NCBI GenBank assembly: GCA_964393605.1
Contig: CAYMUL010000016.1
Span: 1-64,000, forward strand
DNA: 64,000 nt
From: CAYMUL01 sp964393605
GTDB taxonomy: Bacteria > Bacteroidota > Ignavibacteria > Ignavibacteriales > Ignavibacteriaceae
Reading direction: 5' to 3'
Of the stretch, positions 52,362-61,403 are shown in pieces. Under the pieces are notes generated by a model. It saw nothing but the letters and a program-made list of their open reading frames with translations. It was not told where the DNA came from and made no database searches. Positions within the stretch are counted from its first letter, which is position 1. Each line of letters begins with the position of its first letter. The translations under genes and the position numbers were made by a program.

Positions 52362-52673
52362 TACAATTCTCCATTATCAATTTTCAATTCTTTCCTTCTT
52401 TTTTCACCACGGAGAACCCAGAGGCACACGGAGAAATTTCTTATCTACTATTGTCCATTGTCCATTCTCCATTCAAAACTATTCATTTTTAATTTGTAAT
52501 TTTTAATTCTTCCCATACACGATCAATTTTAGTATCTGAAAGAAGGAAATGCCACAAAGTCACTAAGGCACGAAGGAATTTATTATTCACAATTCTCAAT
52601 TCTCCATTGTCAATTCTCCATTCTCAATTGTCTCCCGATGAATCGGGACTCCATTGTCCATTACCAATTCGTA
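52362..52673. repeat. Intergenic repeat debris
   Basis: A mosaic of short near-repeats: CAATTCTCCATT and CATTGTCCATTCTCC variants at least seven times, a CCACGGAG...GAGGCACACGGAG element (52408-52432), GCCACAAAGTCACTAAGGCA (52551-52570) and a TCCCGAT-GA-ATCGGGA palindrome (52633-52648). Similar words occur inverted at 33362-33410. The whole interval 51917-52806 contains no convincing gene. Confidence 0.6.
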
Positions 52674-52806
52674 TCGAGAAGCACTCATGCCAAAGTAGCC
52701 AATTAAAAGGAGAATCCTTTTAACTTATAATTCTTATCTTTGCACCGAAACTATTCTGTTTTACGTGTTGTGTGAATGGTTTTTTAATAACAAAGGTAAA
52801 TAATAT

Positions 52807-52962
52807 TTGTTCGGACTAATCAAAAACAAAAATGAAGAAAACTTGCCCGGCGGCGATTATCATCAAGATCGGGTGAGAAAACAGAAAATTACTTTCGCAG
52901 TTCTCGGCGTTCTCGCGCTTATTCTGTTGAATTTGATTTTCTATTACATGTCAAACAACTAA
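52807..52962 (+). CDS. Small single-pass membrane protein of 51 residues
   Basis: The frame runs from TTG 52807 to TAA 52960-52962 and is the only frame here with protein-like structure: a charged polar N-terminus (LIKNKNEENLPGGDYHQDRV), basic RKQK, then one clean membrane helix (ITFAVLGVLALILLNLIFYY). No ATG is in frame before the C-terminal residues, so TTG is the likely start, as for dtd and mpg. TATCTTTG at 52735-52742 fits the Bacteroidota -7 promoter motif. It lies ~110 bp upstream of miaB. Function unknown. Confidence 0.5.
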   Translation: MFGLIKNKNEENLPGGDYHQDRVRKQKITFAVLGVLALILLNLIFYYMSNN

Positions 52963-53069
52963 ACATTCGCGGCAAAATTTTGTTCAGGTATCGGGGGCTC
53001 AATAGCAAAATAACTTTTACGAAAAGATAAATTCTTTCTCTCTTTATATTTAAAAACAAAAAATTCAAA

Positions 53070-54425
53070 ATGATGAAAAAAAATTTTGTCTACATAGAAA
53101 CATACGGCTGTCAAATGAACGTTGCCGATACGGAAATTGTTCAGGGAATTCTTAATTCAAACGGATATGAAATGACGGAAGAATTACAGAAAGCCGATGT
53201 AGTTTTGCTGAACACTTGCAGCATTCGCGATAACGCGGAACAGCGCATTTACGGCAGACTCGGTAATCTGAAAAATTTAAAATCACAAAAGCCAAACATG
53301 ATTGTCGGCATCCTCGGCTGTATGGCTGAAAGACTTCGCAAAAATTTAATCGAAGAAAAGAAGATTGTCGATCTCGTTGTCGGTCCCGATGAATACCGCC
53401 GCCTTCCCGAATTTATAGACGTTGCATTCGGTGGAGAAAAAGGTATCGGCGTTAAACTTTCGCGTACGGAAACTTACGATGATATTATTCCTTACCGAGA
53501 AGAAGGATTACTCGCATGGATTTCTGTTATGCGCGGATGCGATAAGTTCTGCACATTCTGCGTTGTACCATTTACACGCGGAAGAGAAAGAAGTCGCTCG
53601 CTAAAATCAATCGTCGAAGAGATTCACGTCCTTTCCGAAAGAGGATTTAAAGAAGTTACTCTGCTCGGACAAAATGTGAACTCATATCTCGATGAAGAAA
53701 ATGATTTTGCAGATTTGCTTTCCGCCGCCGCAATGGTTGACGAAAAAATGAGGGTAAGATTTACAACTTCACATCCGCAGGATCTCTCGGAAAAACTTTT
53801 ACACACAATTGCCAATCACGAAAACATTTGTAAGTATATTCATCTTCCCGTGCAGTCCGGCTCGAACAGAATTTTGGAGTTGATGAATAGAACGTACACA
53901 ATCGAACATTATTTGAACTTGATTGACAAAGCGCGAAAGATTATTCCGAATGTTAGTTTTTCAACGGATATCATTGCGGGATTCCCAACTGAAACGTGGG
54001 AAGATCATCTCGCAACAATTGATGTTGTGAAAAATGTTCGATACGATGGCGCGTACATGTTCAAATATTCTGCACGCGAAGGAACGAAGGCATATCAATT
54101 TGAAGATGATGTTCCTGACTCAGCAAAAACAAAACGATTGCAGGAAATAATTTCGCTTCAACAAGAAATTTCTTACGAGATTAACAAAGGTTTGATCGGT
54201 ACAAAAGAAATTGTTTTAGTAGAAGGAAAAAGTAAAAAATCAGATTTATTTTTCTCCGGTCGAACGGATTCAAACAAAATTGTAATCCTCCCCGCAAGCG
54301 ATGAGATTCGCGAAGGTGATTATGTTGAAGTAATTATCAACCGCGCAACATCGGCAACTCTTTTCGGAGACGTTGTCGGAGCGAAGCAATCAAACTCAAC
54401 AAATCAAAAAGCATTTGCAGTTTAA
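53070..54425 (+). CDS. miaB: tRNA-2-methylthio-N6-dimethylallyladenosine synthase
   Basis: Radical SAM methylthiotransferase that adds the 2-methylthio group at A37 of tRNAs reading U-starting codons. The N-terminal UPF0004 domain has Cys14 (ETYGCQMNVAD), Cys50 (LLNTCSIRDNAEQR) and Cys84 (ILGCMAER), which hold the auxiliary cluster. The radical SAM site is CDKFCTFCVVPFTRGRERS (Cys157, 161, 164). A TRAM domain closes the protein (~375-440). The start may be either of two adjacent ATGs (53070 or 53073). miaB close to a sigma-54 activator and lptE is an order common in Bacteroidota. Confidence 0.96.
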   Translation: MMKKNFVYIETYGCQMNVADTEIVQGILNSNGYEMTEELQKADVVLLNTCSIRDNAEQRIYGRLGNLKNLKSQKPNMIVGILGCMAERLRKNLIEEKKIVDLVVGPDEYRRLPEFIDVAFGGEKGIGVKLSRTETYDDIIPYREEGLLAWISVMRGCDKFCTFCVVPFTRGRERSRSLKSIVEEIHVLSERGFKEVTLLGQNVNSYLDEENDFADLLSAAAMVDEKMRVRFTTSHPQDLSEKLLHTIANHENICKYIHLPVQSGSNRILELMNRTYTIEHYLNLIDKARKIIPNVSFSTDIIAGFPTETWEDHLATIDVVKNVRYDGAYMFKYSAREGTKAYQFEDDVPDSAKTKRLQEIISLQQEISYEINKGLIGTKEIVLVEGKSKKSDLFFSGRTDSNKIVILPASDEIREGDYVEVIINRATSATLFGDVVGAKQSNSTNQKAFAV

Positions 54426-54434
54426 TTTTTTAAG

Positions 54435-55106
54435 ATGAAAAAGTTTTTTTTGATAATCGTTTGTCTCCTAAATTTTTCGTTTGCGCAGACGGACATTGTG
54501 CCCTATCTAAAAAAGATTGATGCCGGCGATGCCGCGTCAATAAAGGATGAAGTTGCGACGTTGCTAAAAAAATCGCCGAATGACATTAACCTAATTTTTA
54601 TTGATGCGCTCTTAACCGAAGATGCACAGACGGCGAATCAAAAATTTTTATCAATCTATCAACAGAACGCCTCATTCTCTTATGCCGATGCGGTACTCTA
54701 TAGAATTTATTCTTACTATTATGCAATTGGTTCATATCGCACGGCGGAAACTTATCTCAACGAATTAAAAAATAAATTCCCGAACTCGCCGTATATAAAA
54801 GCGGCGGACAGAACTATTCCCGAAAGCGATATTGAAACTCCTCCTTTGGCTGAAGAGGAGAATAAAGTTGAAGAAGGAAAATATACGATTCAAGCTGGCG
54901 CATTCTTGAACAAAAAAAATGCTGAAACTTTGAAAGAAGAATTATCGGGCTCGGGATTTTTCACGGAGATAAAAGAGAAGCAAGTCGGCGGCTCAACATT
55001 TTATATTGTGTTCGTCGGAAATTTTGTGGATGAAGTTTCTGCAAAATCTACACTGGAACAATTGCAACGCGATCTGAAAATTACGGGCAGAATCATCACG
55101 AAGTAA
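54435..55106 (+). CDS. Exported SPOR-domain protein
   Basis: A 223-residue periplasmic protein. Signal peptide 1-18 (LLNFSFAQ); residues ~20-125 contain TPR-like helices (VLYRIYSYYYAIGSYRTAET, YLNELKNKFPNSPYIKAA); an acidic linker; and a SPOR domain at ~145-223 (YTIQAGAFLNKKNAETLKEE, STFYIVFVGNFVDEVSAKST). SPOR domains bind peptide-free glycan strands, for example at the septum, so it probably acts on or near the cell wall. It lies 9 bp after miaB and 2 bp before the MBL gene, in one operon. Confidence 0.85.
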   Translation: MKKFFLIIVCLLNFSFAQTDIVPYLKKIDAGDAASIKDEVATLLKKSPNDINLIFIDALLTEDAQTANQKFLSIYQQNASFSYADAVLYRIYSYYYAIGSYRTAETYLNELKNKFPNSPYIKAADRTIPESDIETPPLAEEENKVEEGKYTIQAGAFLNKKNAETLKEELSGSGFFTEIKEKQVGGSTFYIVFVGNFVDEVSAKSTLEQLQRDLKITGRIITK

Positions 55107-55108
55107 AA

Positions 55109-55867
55109 GTGAAAATAAAATTTATCGGCACCGGTTCGGGCAAAACTTCTCTCAAAAGATTTCATTCTTCTTTTTTAATTTCTGCTTCGGAAATGAATTT
55201 GCTTGTCGATGCAGGAGACGGAATCAGCCGTGCGTTGCTGTGTGCGGAAATAAGTTTTCTTTCGATAGATGCGATCCAACTTTCTCACTTTCATCCCGAT
55301 CACTACACCGGTTTGCCCGCGCTGTTGGTTCAAATGAAAATGTGCGGCAGAAGCGCACAATTAAAAATATTTGTTCACAAAAAAGAAGAGAATTTTCTCC
55401 GACGCTTCATTCTCAACTCATATCTTTTTGAAGAAAGATTGGGCTTTGAAATTATCTATTGCGGCTTTGATTTTGAAAAAATCAACGACTTGGCGAACTC
55501 ATTTTCTTTTCTTGCCAAAAAGAATTCACACTTCAACGATTACAAATCGCTTGCGGAAAAACATTCCCTCCCGAATCTTTCTTCTTCATTTTTATTTATG
55601 AATGAAAATGTTCGGCTTCATTACACTGCGGATATTGGTGATGAAAGCGATCTTCTTCTTTTCGAAAAAGAGAAACCAAACTATTTGATTTCCGAAACAA
55701 CTCACGTTTCACTCGAAGCGATTAAAAAAATTCAAACCGAAAAAAAATATAAACGTGTCGTACTTACACATCTTCCCGATGAATTAGTTGTGGAAAATTT
55801 TTCTGCCGAACTTGAAACTACGAGGATATTTGCGGCATCAGACGGCTCGGAGTTTGATTTTAATTAG
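55109..55867 (+). CDS. MBL-fold metallohydrolase (RNase Z-like)
   Basis: A 252-residue metallo-beta-lactamase-fold protein. It has the N-terminal MKIKFIGTGSGKTSLKRFHS, LLVDAGDGISRALL, and metal motif LSHFHPDHYTGLPALLV (His60, His62, Asp64, His65). A second-shell Asp is in YTADIGDESDLLL and His in RVVLTHLPDE. This layout matches RNase Z/AtsA-like hydrolases, but it lacks the long exosite arm of tRNase Z, so the substrate is open. The start is GTG 55109, 2 bp after the SPOR gene. Confidence 0.8.
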   Translation: MKIKFIGTGSGKTSLKRFHSSFLISASEMNLLVDAGDGISRALLCAEISFLSIDAIQLSHFHPDHYTGLPALLVQMKMCGRSAQLKIFVHKKEENFLRRFILNSYLFEERLGFEIIYCGFDFEKINDLANSFSFLAKKNSHFNDYKSLAEKHSLPNLSSSFLFMNENVRLHYTADIGDESDLLLFEKEKPNYLISETTHVSLEAIKKIQTEKKYKRVVLTHLPDELVVENFSAELETTRIFAASDGSEFDFN

Positions 55868-55936
55868 CGGAAATCACCTTTCTATTCATTTTCTAAATAG
55901 ATAAATTCGAGGGTAGTTTTTTTATAACTTTCAATT

Positions 55937-57067
55937 ATGTCAACAGAAGAATTTCAGAAAAAATTTGGAATAATCGGACGCTCGAAAGAGATGCGCGATC
56001 TTACCGATATTGTGCAACAAGTTGCAAATTCGGATATCTCGGTTTTACTATACGGCGAAAGCGGAGTCGGTAAAGAAGTATTTGCGCGTGCGATTCATGG
56101 CTTTAGCAACCGCGCGGAGAAAAATCTTGTCAGCGTAAACTGCGGTGCCATTCCCGAAGGTATTCTTGAAAGTGAATTATTCGGACATAAAAAAGGGTCG
56201 TTCACCGGTGCGGTTGAATCGCGCAAAGGTTTTTTTGAAATTGCAGACGGCGGTACTCTCTTCCTCGATGAAATTGCCGAGATGCCTATAACAACTCAAG
56301 TGAAACTTCTTCGCGCAATTGAAACAAAAGAATTTATGAAAGTCGGTGCGGAGACTTCAACAAACGTTGATATTAGAATTATCGCCGCAACAAATAAAAA
56401 TTTACAAACGGAAGTTGACGCGAGAAGATTTAGAGAAGACCTGTACTTCAGACTTAAAGCCGTTACTCTTCACATTCCTCCATTGAGAAAAAGAAAACAG
56501 GATATTGATGAACTTATCGATTTTTTCATTGCTCAATTTTCGCAGGGAAAAGGAATTGAAATAACAAACGATGCGCGGGATTTCCTACGTAATTATGCCT
56601 GGCCCGGCAACATCCGCGAATTGAGAAACACGCTCGAAACCGCAATAGCTCTGAACAGAAGCGAGGTTCTTGACATTCAACTTTTTGAAAAACTTTTGAA
56701 GATCGATACAACTCCCGAAAACAAACTTTTGCCCGCAACCGTTTCGCAACCCGCAAATGAATTTGAAAAAGAATTCATTTACCGCGCTCTCTTCGAACTT
56801 AAAAAAGATATTTTGGAATTAAAAGATATCATCACCGATGATTTGAAAGAACGAAGAATTAATCATGATAACGGGAGACGACCACCGGAGTACAATTTGA
56901 ACGAAATGGAGAAGAAAACCATCATTTCCGCACTGGAAAGAACCGGCGGAAACCGGAAACTTTCTGCAAAACTTTTGGGCTTAAGCGAGCGAACTCTTTA
57001 CAGAAAAATGAACTCTCACAACATACTTGATTATGAGGTAAAGATTGAGAATGAACCGGGCTCTTAA
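55937..57067 (+). CDS. Sigma-54-dependent transcriptional activator without receiver domain
   Basis: An AAA+ enhancer-binding protein with no N-terminal regulatory domain. AAA+ begins by residue ~10: IIGRSKEMRDLTDIVQQVAN, Walker A GESGVGKE (40-47), the sigma-54 contact loop as GSFTGA (87-92; the consensus GAFTGA has Ala), Walker B LFLDEIAEM and the sensor regions ATNKNL and FREDLYFRLKAV. The C-terminal Fis-type HTH (~335-370) is ISALERTGGNRKLSAKLLGL. Lacking a receiver, it may be controlled by partner proteins or expression level. It overlaps the lptE gene, the typical Bacteroidota order. Confidence 0.93.
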   Translation: MSTEEFQKKFGIIGRSKEMRDLTDIVQQVANSDISVLLYGESGVGKEVFARAIHGFSNRAEKNLVSVNCGAIPEGILESELFGHKKGSFTGAVESRKGFFEIADGGTLFLDEIAEMPITTQVKLLRAIETKEFMKVGAETSTNVDIRIIAATNKNLQTEVDARRFREDLYFRLKAVTLHIPPLRKRKQDIDELIDFFIAQFSQGKGIEITNDARDFLRNYAWPGNIRELRNTLETAIALNRSEVLDIQLFEKLLKIDTTPENKLLPATVSQPANEFEKEFIYRALFELKKDILELKDIITDDLKERRINHDNGRRPPEYNLNEMEKKTIISALERTGGNRKLSAKLLGLSERTLYRKMNSHNILDYEVKIENEPGS

Positions 57068-57572
57068 ATCAATATTATTCTTTTCCATCTTAGCCGGAAT
57101 GCTTATTTTTGCGGGCTGTTTTGGCTGTCCTTATTCTTTTACAGGGGCATCCGTTCCGGAACATCTTAAGACAGTTGCAATCCCTTTTGCAGAAGACAGA
57201 AGCGGATTTGGTGAGCCGGGGCTAAGAGAAAGTTTTACTCAAACTTTAATTCAAAAATTTATAGAAGATAATAATTTGCAGATCAGCGATCGTGCGAATG
57301 CGGATGCAATAATTGATTGTACAATAACTTCAATTAACAATGCGCCTGCCGCAGTGATTTCGGGTGAGAATGTCGCAACTATAAGATTAACCGTCTCGGT
57401 TCAAGTTGCGTACAGAGACCTCGTGAAAAAGAAAACTCTTTACGATCGACAGTTTTCTAATTACGGAGATTACGCCGCAAACAGCGGTATCGCCGGTAGA
57501 AATGAAGCGTTGACTTCTGCAATCGACAAGTTAACCGATGATATTTTGCTCGAAACTGTTTCGGGCTGGTAA
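57051..57572 (+). CDS. LptE-like lipoprotein
   Basis: Probable LptE homologue that helps LptD insert LPS into the outer membrane. The N-terminus is a lipoprotein signal with lipobox LIFAGC (Cys ~22). The body matches LptE-type sequences of Bacteroidota: YSFTGASVPEHLKTVAIPFA, SFTQTLIQKFIEDNNLQI, ADAIIDCTITSIN and TIRLTVSVQVAYRDLVKKKT. I chose the ATG at 57051; the in-frame TTG at 57045 lies further inside the activator gene. The overlap with that gene is 17 bp. lptD is not in the window. Confidence 0.82.
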   Translation: MNRALKSILFFSILAGMLIFAGCFGCPYSFTGASVPEHLKTVAIPFAEDRSGFGEPGLRESFTQTLIQKFIEDNNLQISDRANADAIIDCTITSINNAPAAVISGENVATIRLTVSVQVAYRDLVKKKTLYDRQFSNYGDYAANSGIAGRNEALTSAIDKLTDDILLETVSGW

Positions 57573-57593
57573 TTTTTTAGGAGATTTTTTTTA

Positions 57594-59054
57594 ATGGATG
57601 ACATAGTTTTAATATCGTATTTTTTATCCCTTTCCATTTTGTTCATATTTGGTTTGCACGGATTCATCATGATTTATTATTACAATAAATATAAAGATGT
57701 TTCTCACAAACTCCCCGCCGAAGAAATGAGCGATCCTGTTGTTACAATTCAACTTCCACTTTTTAACGAGCAATATGTTGTGGAAAGATTAATTGATGCT
57801 GTTTGCGAAATCGATTATCCGAAAGAAAAAATGGAAATACAAGTGCTGGATGATTCGACCGACGAAACCGTGAACATCACCGCCGCAAAAGTGGAAGAGA
57901 AACAGAAACTCGGGTTTAACATTCTTCATGTAAGAAGAGAATCGCGCGAAGGTTTCAAAGCCGGCGCATTAAAAGAAGGTATGAAATCCGCTACCGGCGA
58001 GTTCATCGCAATTTTTGATGCAGACTTCGTACCGCAAAAAGATTTTCTTAAAAAGACTATTCCTTATTTTAAAAATGAAAAAATCGGAATGGTGCAAACA
58101 CGATGGGAACATCTCAACGGCGATTATTCCATTCTCACAAAAGCACAAGCATTAGCTCTCGATGGTCATTTCGTCATCGAACAAAATGTTAGAAACAAAG
58201 CGGGTTTCTTTATCAACTTTAACGGCACGGGCGGAGTTTGGAGAAAAGCCGCAATTGAAGACGCAGGCAATTGGCACTCCGATACTTTAACCGAAGACCT
58301 TGATTTAAGCTACCGCGCACAGTTAAAAGGTTGGAAATTTATTTTCCTTCGTGATTTCATTTCTCCCGCAGAATTGCCTTCTGAAATTAATGCACTGAAA
58401 GCTCAACAGTTCCGCTGGACAAAAGGCGCAATTGAAACAGCAAAGAAAATTTTGCCCGTTGTATTAAAATCAAAAATGCCAATCAAAGTAAAACTACAGG
58501 CAATCTTCCATTTAACGAACAACATTGTTTTCCCATTTATACTTTTAGCGGCAATATTAAACGTGCCGCTCATCTACATTAAAAATAGCGGCTCGCATGA
58601 AGCATACTTTGCTATTCTTTCTTTATTCGTGCTTGCGTTCATCGGTTCGTTTTTGTTTTATCTTTATTCACAAAAAGATATTAGAGCGGATTGGAGAAAG
58701 AAGATCGTTCTCTTCCCCGTATTCATGGCGGGAAGCATGGGCTTTGCAGTGAATAACTCCCGCGCGGTTATTGAAGGTTTGCTCAGCAGAAAAAGTGAGT
58801 TCGTCCGCACGCCGAAATTCAAAATCGTTGATAACAAAGACAAGTGGGAAGAAAAAAAATATGTGAACCGCAAACTTGATTTCTCGGTGTACATCGAGGT
58901 TATGATGGCGGTTTATTGTTTCATCGGAATAATTTCTTCAATCTACTTTTTAGAGATTGCCGCGCTTCCGTTCCAGATTTTATTCTTCCTCGGATTTTCG
59001 TTCGTATCATATTTATCAATTAAACACGCATACTCAACGAATACGCAGAAGTGA
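57594..59054 (+). CDS. Membrane glycosyltransferase family 2 (cellulose-synthase-like)
   Basis: A processive-type beta-glycosyltransferase of 486 residues. The N-terminal helix is ~7-28. The catalytic domain is ~45-290: TIQLPLFNEQYVVERLIDAV, VLDDSTDETVN (UDP site), FIAIFDADFVPQKDFL (D-x-D), TEDLDLSYRAQLKGW (catalytic TED) and QQFRWTKGA (the Q-x-x-R-W motif of cellulose/hyaluronan/glucomannan synthases). Four C-terminal helices follow (~305-480). It overlaps the TPR gene by 4 bp. The polymer or lipid acceptor is unknown; related proteins are annotated as beta-mannan or glucomannan synthase-like. Confidence 0.88.
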   Translation: MDDIVLISYFLSLSILFIFGLHGFIMIYYYNKYKDVSHKLPAEEMSDPVVTIQLPLFNEQYVVERLIDAVCEIDYPKEKMEIQVLDDSTDETVNITAAKVEEKQKLGFNILHVRRESREGFKAGALKEGMKSATGEFIAIFDADFVPQKDFLKKTIPYFKNEKIGMVQTRWEHLNGDYSILTKAQALALDGHFVIEQNVRNKAGFFINFNGTGGVWRKAAIEDAGNWHSDTLTEDLDLSYRAQLKGWKFIFLRDFISPAELPSEINALKAQQFRWTKGAIETAKKILPVVLKSKMPIKVKLQAIFHLTNNIVFPFILLAAILNVPLIYIKNSGSHEAYFAILSLFVLAFIGSFLFYLYSQKDIRADWRKKIVLFPVFMAGSMGFAVNNSRAVIEGLLSRKSEFVRTPKFKIVDNKDKWEEKKYVNRKLDFSVYIEVMMAVYCFIGIISSIYFLEIAALPFQILFFLGFSFVSYLSIKHAYSTNTQK

Positions 59055-59734
59055 TTAAAACCGATAAACACAGCTTTGAGCAAAAGATCTCTTTGATCTA
59101 TGAATACAACAAACGGTCTCCGTTGTTTGCGCGCAAAGCAAGTATCGAAATTGAAAACAATAACGTAGAATCTGCAATCGAAATTCTTAAAAATAGTTTT
59201 AAAGAATTTCCAACTTATCCCGTTCCTTTTTTTATTTTAGGAAAAGCATACGCGCTTCTCGGAAAATATTTGGAAGCGGAAGAATCTTTCCGAAGAGGAA
59301 GCGAGCTAATCCAATCCCCCGAAACATTTCAACACTATTTAAACGAAATAGAAAATTTCAAGCGTAACCGGCTTGCATTTGCAATGAACACGCGCGCCGG
59401 ATTAAAAGAAGATGAAGTGCGCCCCGCAATTATTCCGCAACTACAAATTGAAGAACCGCAACACGACAACCATCTTGAAGAATTAGCTCAACGGCTTTCG
59501 TCTGCAAAAATTAAAAGACCTTCCGAATCGGATCAAGATTTTAGAATCAACCTCCCTGACGTTCCCGCCGCAGATGAGATTAACATTGCATCGGATACGC
59601 TTGCAAGTATTTACGAATCGCAAAATCAATTTGACGAAGCGATTAAAGTTTATGAAAAGTTGATTCAAAAAAATCCTTCGAAGTCAGACGAATACATCAT
59701 GAAGATTAAAGTTCTTTCGGAAAAAATTTCTTAA
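59051..59734 (+). CDS. Tetratricopeptide-repeat protein
   Basis: A 227-residue cytoplasmic protein with TPR units at ~15-90 (FARKASIEIENNNVESAIEI, FILGKAYALLGKYLEAEESF) and again near the C-terminus (ASDTLASIYESQNQFDEAIK, VYEKLIQKNPSKSDEY). The middle (~110-175) is charged and probably disordered. The start is GTG 59051 overlapping the GT2 stop (GTGA). Tight coupling with the membrane glycosyltransferase suggests a scaffold or regulator for it; that is an inference. Confidence 0.8.
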   Translation: MIKTDKHSFEQKISLIYEYNKRSPLFARKASIEIENNNVESAIEILKNSFKEFPTYPVPFFILGKAYALLGKYLEAEESFRRGSELIQSPETFQHYLNEIENFKRNRLAFAMNTRAGLKEDEVRPAIIPQLQIEEPQHDNHLEELAQRLSSAKIKRPSESDQDFRINLPDVPAADEINIASDTLASIYESQNQFDEAIKVYEKLIQKNPSKSDEYIMKIKVLSEKIS

Positions 59735-59746
59735 GTCGGCAGCGGC

Positions 59747-60358
59747 TTGTTTAATTCTCAATCAAAAAAAGTAAAAGAAAAATTTTATCTCTCGCCGGTT
59801 CAAACCGTTGCACAAAATTTATTGGGAAAGTTGTTTGTGAAAAAATCCGGCAATAAAATTATTTCGGGGATGATTGTTGAAACAGAAGCATACGATTCGC
59901 AACACGATGCCGCATCTCATTCATACAAAGGAATTAACGGGCGTAATAAAATTATGTTTGAAAGTGGCGGACACTTATACATATATTTGATTTATGGTAT
60001 TCATTACTGTGCAAATGTTGTTACCGGCAAAAATGGAACCGGCGCGGCAGTCTTGTTGCGCGCGGTCGAACCGATTGATGGAGCCGAATTGATGTCGAAA
60101 AACAGATTCGGAAAAAAATCTTTTTCGGAGAAGGAAAAATTTAATCTTACTTCGGGACCGGCAAAACTTTGCGAAGCATTCGCGTTGAATTCAATTCACA
60201 ACGGTTTCAATCTTACCGGTGAGGATATTTTTATTTGCGATTTTAAAAAATTTCGTAAAGCTGAGATTACTTGTTCTCAACGCATCGGAATTTCTAAATC
60301 GAAAGAATTAATGTGGCGATATTTTGTAAAAGATAATCCCTTCGTATCAAAGCCATGA
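59747..60358 (+). CDS. DNA-3-methyladenine glycosylase (AAG/MPG family)
   Basis: Base-excision enzyme of the eukaryote-type AAG family, which removes alkylated purines. Motifs are VAQNLLGKLFVKKSGNKIIS, the active-site strand GMIVETEAYDSQHDAASHSY (catalytic Glu), GGHLYIYLIYGIHYCANVVT, AAVLLRAVEPIDGAELM and LTSGPAKLCEAFAL. 203 residues is a full bacterial length. The start is TTG 59747. Its ATGA end overlaps the following GT9 gene by 4 bp. Confidence 0.93.
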   Translation: MFNSQSKKVKEKFYLSPVQTVAQNLLGKLFVKKSGNKIISGMIVETEAYDSQHDAASHSYKGINGRNKIMFESGGHLYIYLIYGIHYCANVVTGKNGTGAAVLLRAVEPIDGAELMSKNRFGKKSFSEKEKFNLTSGPAKLCEAFALNSIHNGFNLTGEDIFICDFKKFRKAEITCSQRIGISKSKELMWRYFVKDNPFVSKP

Positions 60359-61383
60359 TTACACCTAAAAATCTTTTACTTGTTCGAACGGACAGAATTG
60401 GCGATGTAGTTTTATCTCTTCCTCTTGCGGAAGTGATAAAGAAAAAATATCCCGATTGTAAAATCACTTTTCTTTTGCGCGAATACACACGCTCGCTTGC
60501 ATCGTTTAATCCATTCATTGATGAGATAATGATTTACAACCCGGAGGAAAATAATACTGCGCAACTGAAAATTTTGAATGAGTTAAAAAGTAAATATTTT
60601 GATACAGCCGTAATTATTAATCCCTCCTTTCAAATTGCACGATTGATTAAAAGAGCAAAAATAAAAAATCGTATCGGCTCCGGTTATCGATGGTTCTCCT
60701 TTCTTTTCAATCATAAAATTTATCAACACAGAAAATATGGAACGAGACATGAACTCGATTTGAACATCGACATGCTTCAAAAGATTGGGATTTCTGCGCA
60801 ACTTGAAAAGGGAAACGTAAATTTTTATCTCGGCTTTTCGAATAACGCAAAAGAAAAGATTGACAACATCATTTCTACGGAGATAAAAAATAGAGGAAAG
60901 AAATTTATTGTCGTGCATCCCGGTAGCGGCGGAAGTGCTGTTGATCTTCCAATTATTAAAATGAAACTTCTCGTTCAACTTTTGCATGAAAAATTTGATC
61001 ACGATATTTTTCTCACCGGTTCAAATTCAGAAAAAGAACTTTGTGAAAATTTCAAGTTGAATGAGAGAACGCACAACATTGCCGGCACGTTAAATTTGGA
61101 AGAGATGATTTCGTTAATCGCGCAATCGGATTTTTTCATTTCAAACTCAACGGGACCGTTGCATGTTGCCGCGGCACTCGGGAAAAAGACGATTTCTTTC
61201 TTCCCCAAAATTCCAGCATGTTCATCGGTTCGCTGGGGCGCATATTCGAAAGAAAGTCTTATTTTCACGCCGTCGCTTTCGTGTAATAATTGTACACGGG
61301 AACAGTGCGAACGTTTGGATTGTATGAACAGCATCGATCCGCGAATAGTGATCGAAAAAATTTTATTGTTTATTAAAAATTGA
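60355..61383 (+). CDS. Glycosyltransferase family 9 protein (heptosyltransferase-like)
   Basis: Fourth GT9 enzyme of the window, 342 residues. It has NLLLVRTDRIGDVVLSLPLA, IVVHPGSGGSAVDLP, the donor-site segment DIFLTGSNSEKELCE and DFFISNSTGPLHVAAALGKK (~260-279), the strong GT9 signature. The C-terminal Cys cluster CNNCTREQCERLDC (C-x2-C-x4-C-x4-C) resembles those in the 9737 and 11915 genes. It is likely an LPS inner-core transferase. It overlaps the glycosylase gene by 4 bp and is followed by a DUF3108 gene after 20 bp. Confidence 0.9.
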   Translation: MITPKNLLLVRTDRIGDVVLSLPLAEVIKKKYPDCKITFLLREYTRSLASFNPFIDEIMIYNPEENNTAQLKILNELKSKYFDTAVIINPSFQIARLIKRAKIKNRIGSGYRWFSFLFNHKIYQHRKYGTRHELDLNIDMLQKIGISAQLEKGNVNFYLGFSNNAKEKIDNIISTEIKNRGKKFIVVHPGSGGSAVDLPIIKMKLLVQLLHEKFDHDIFLTGSNSEKELCENFKLNERTHNIAGTLNLEEMISLIAQSDFFISNSTGPLHVAAALGKKTISFFPKIPACSSVRWGAYSKESLIFTPSLSCNNCTREQCERLDCMNSIDPRIVIEKILLFIKN

Positions 61384-61403
61384 AAATGTAATCGGAGAGC
61401 TTT

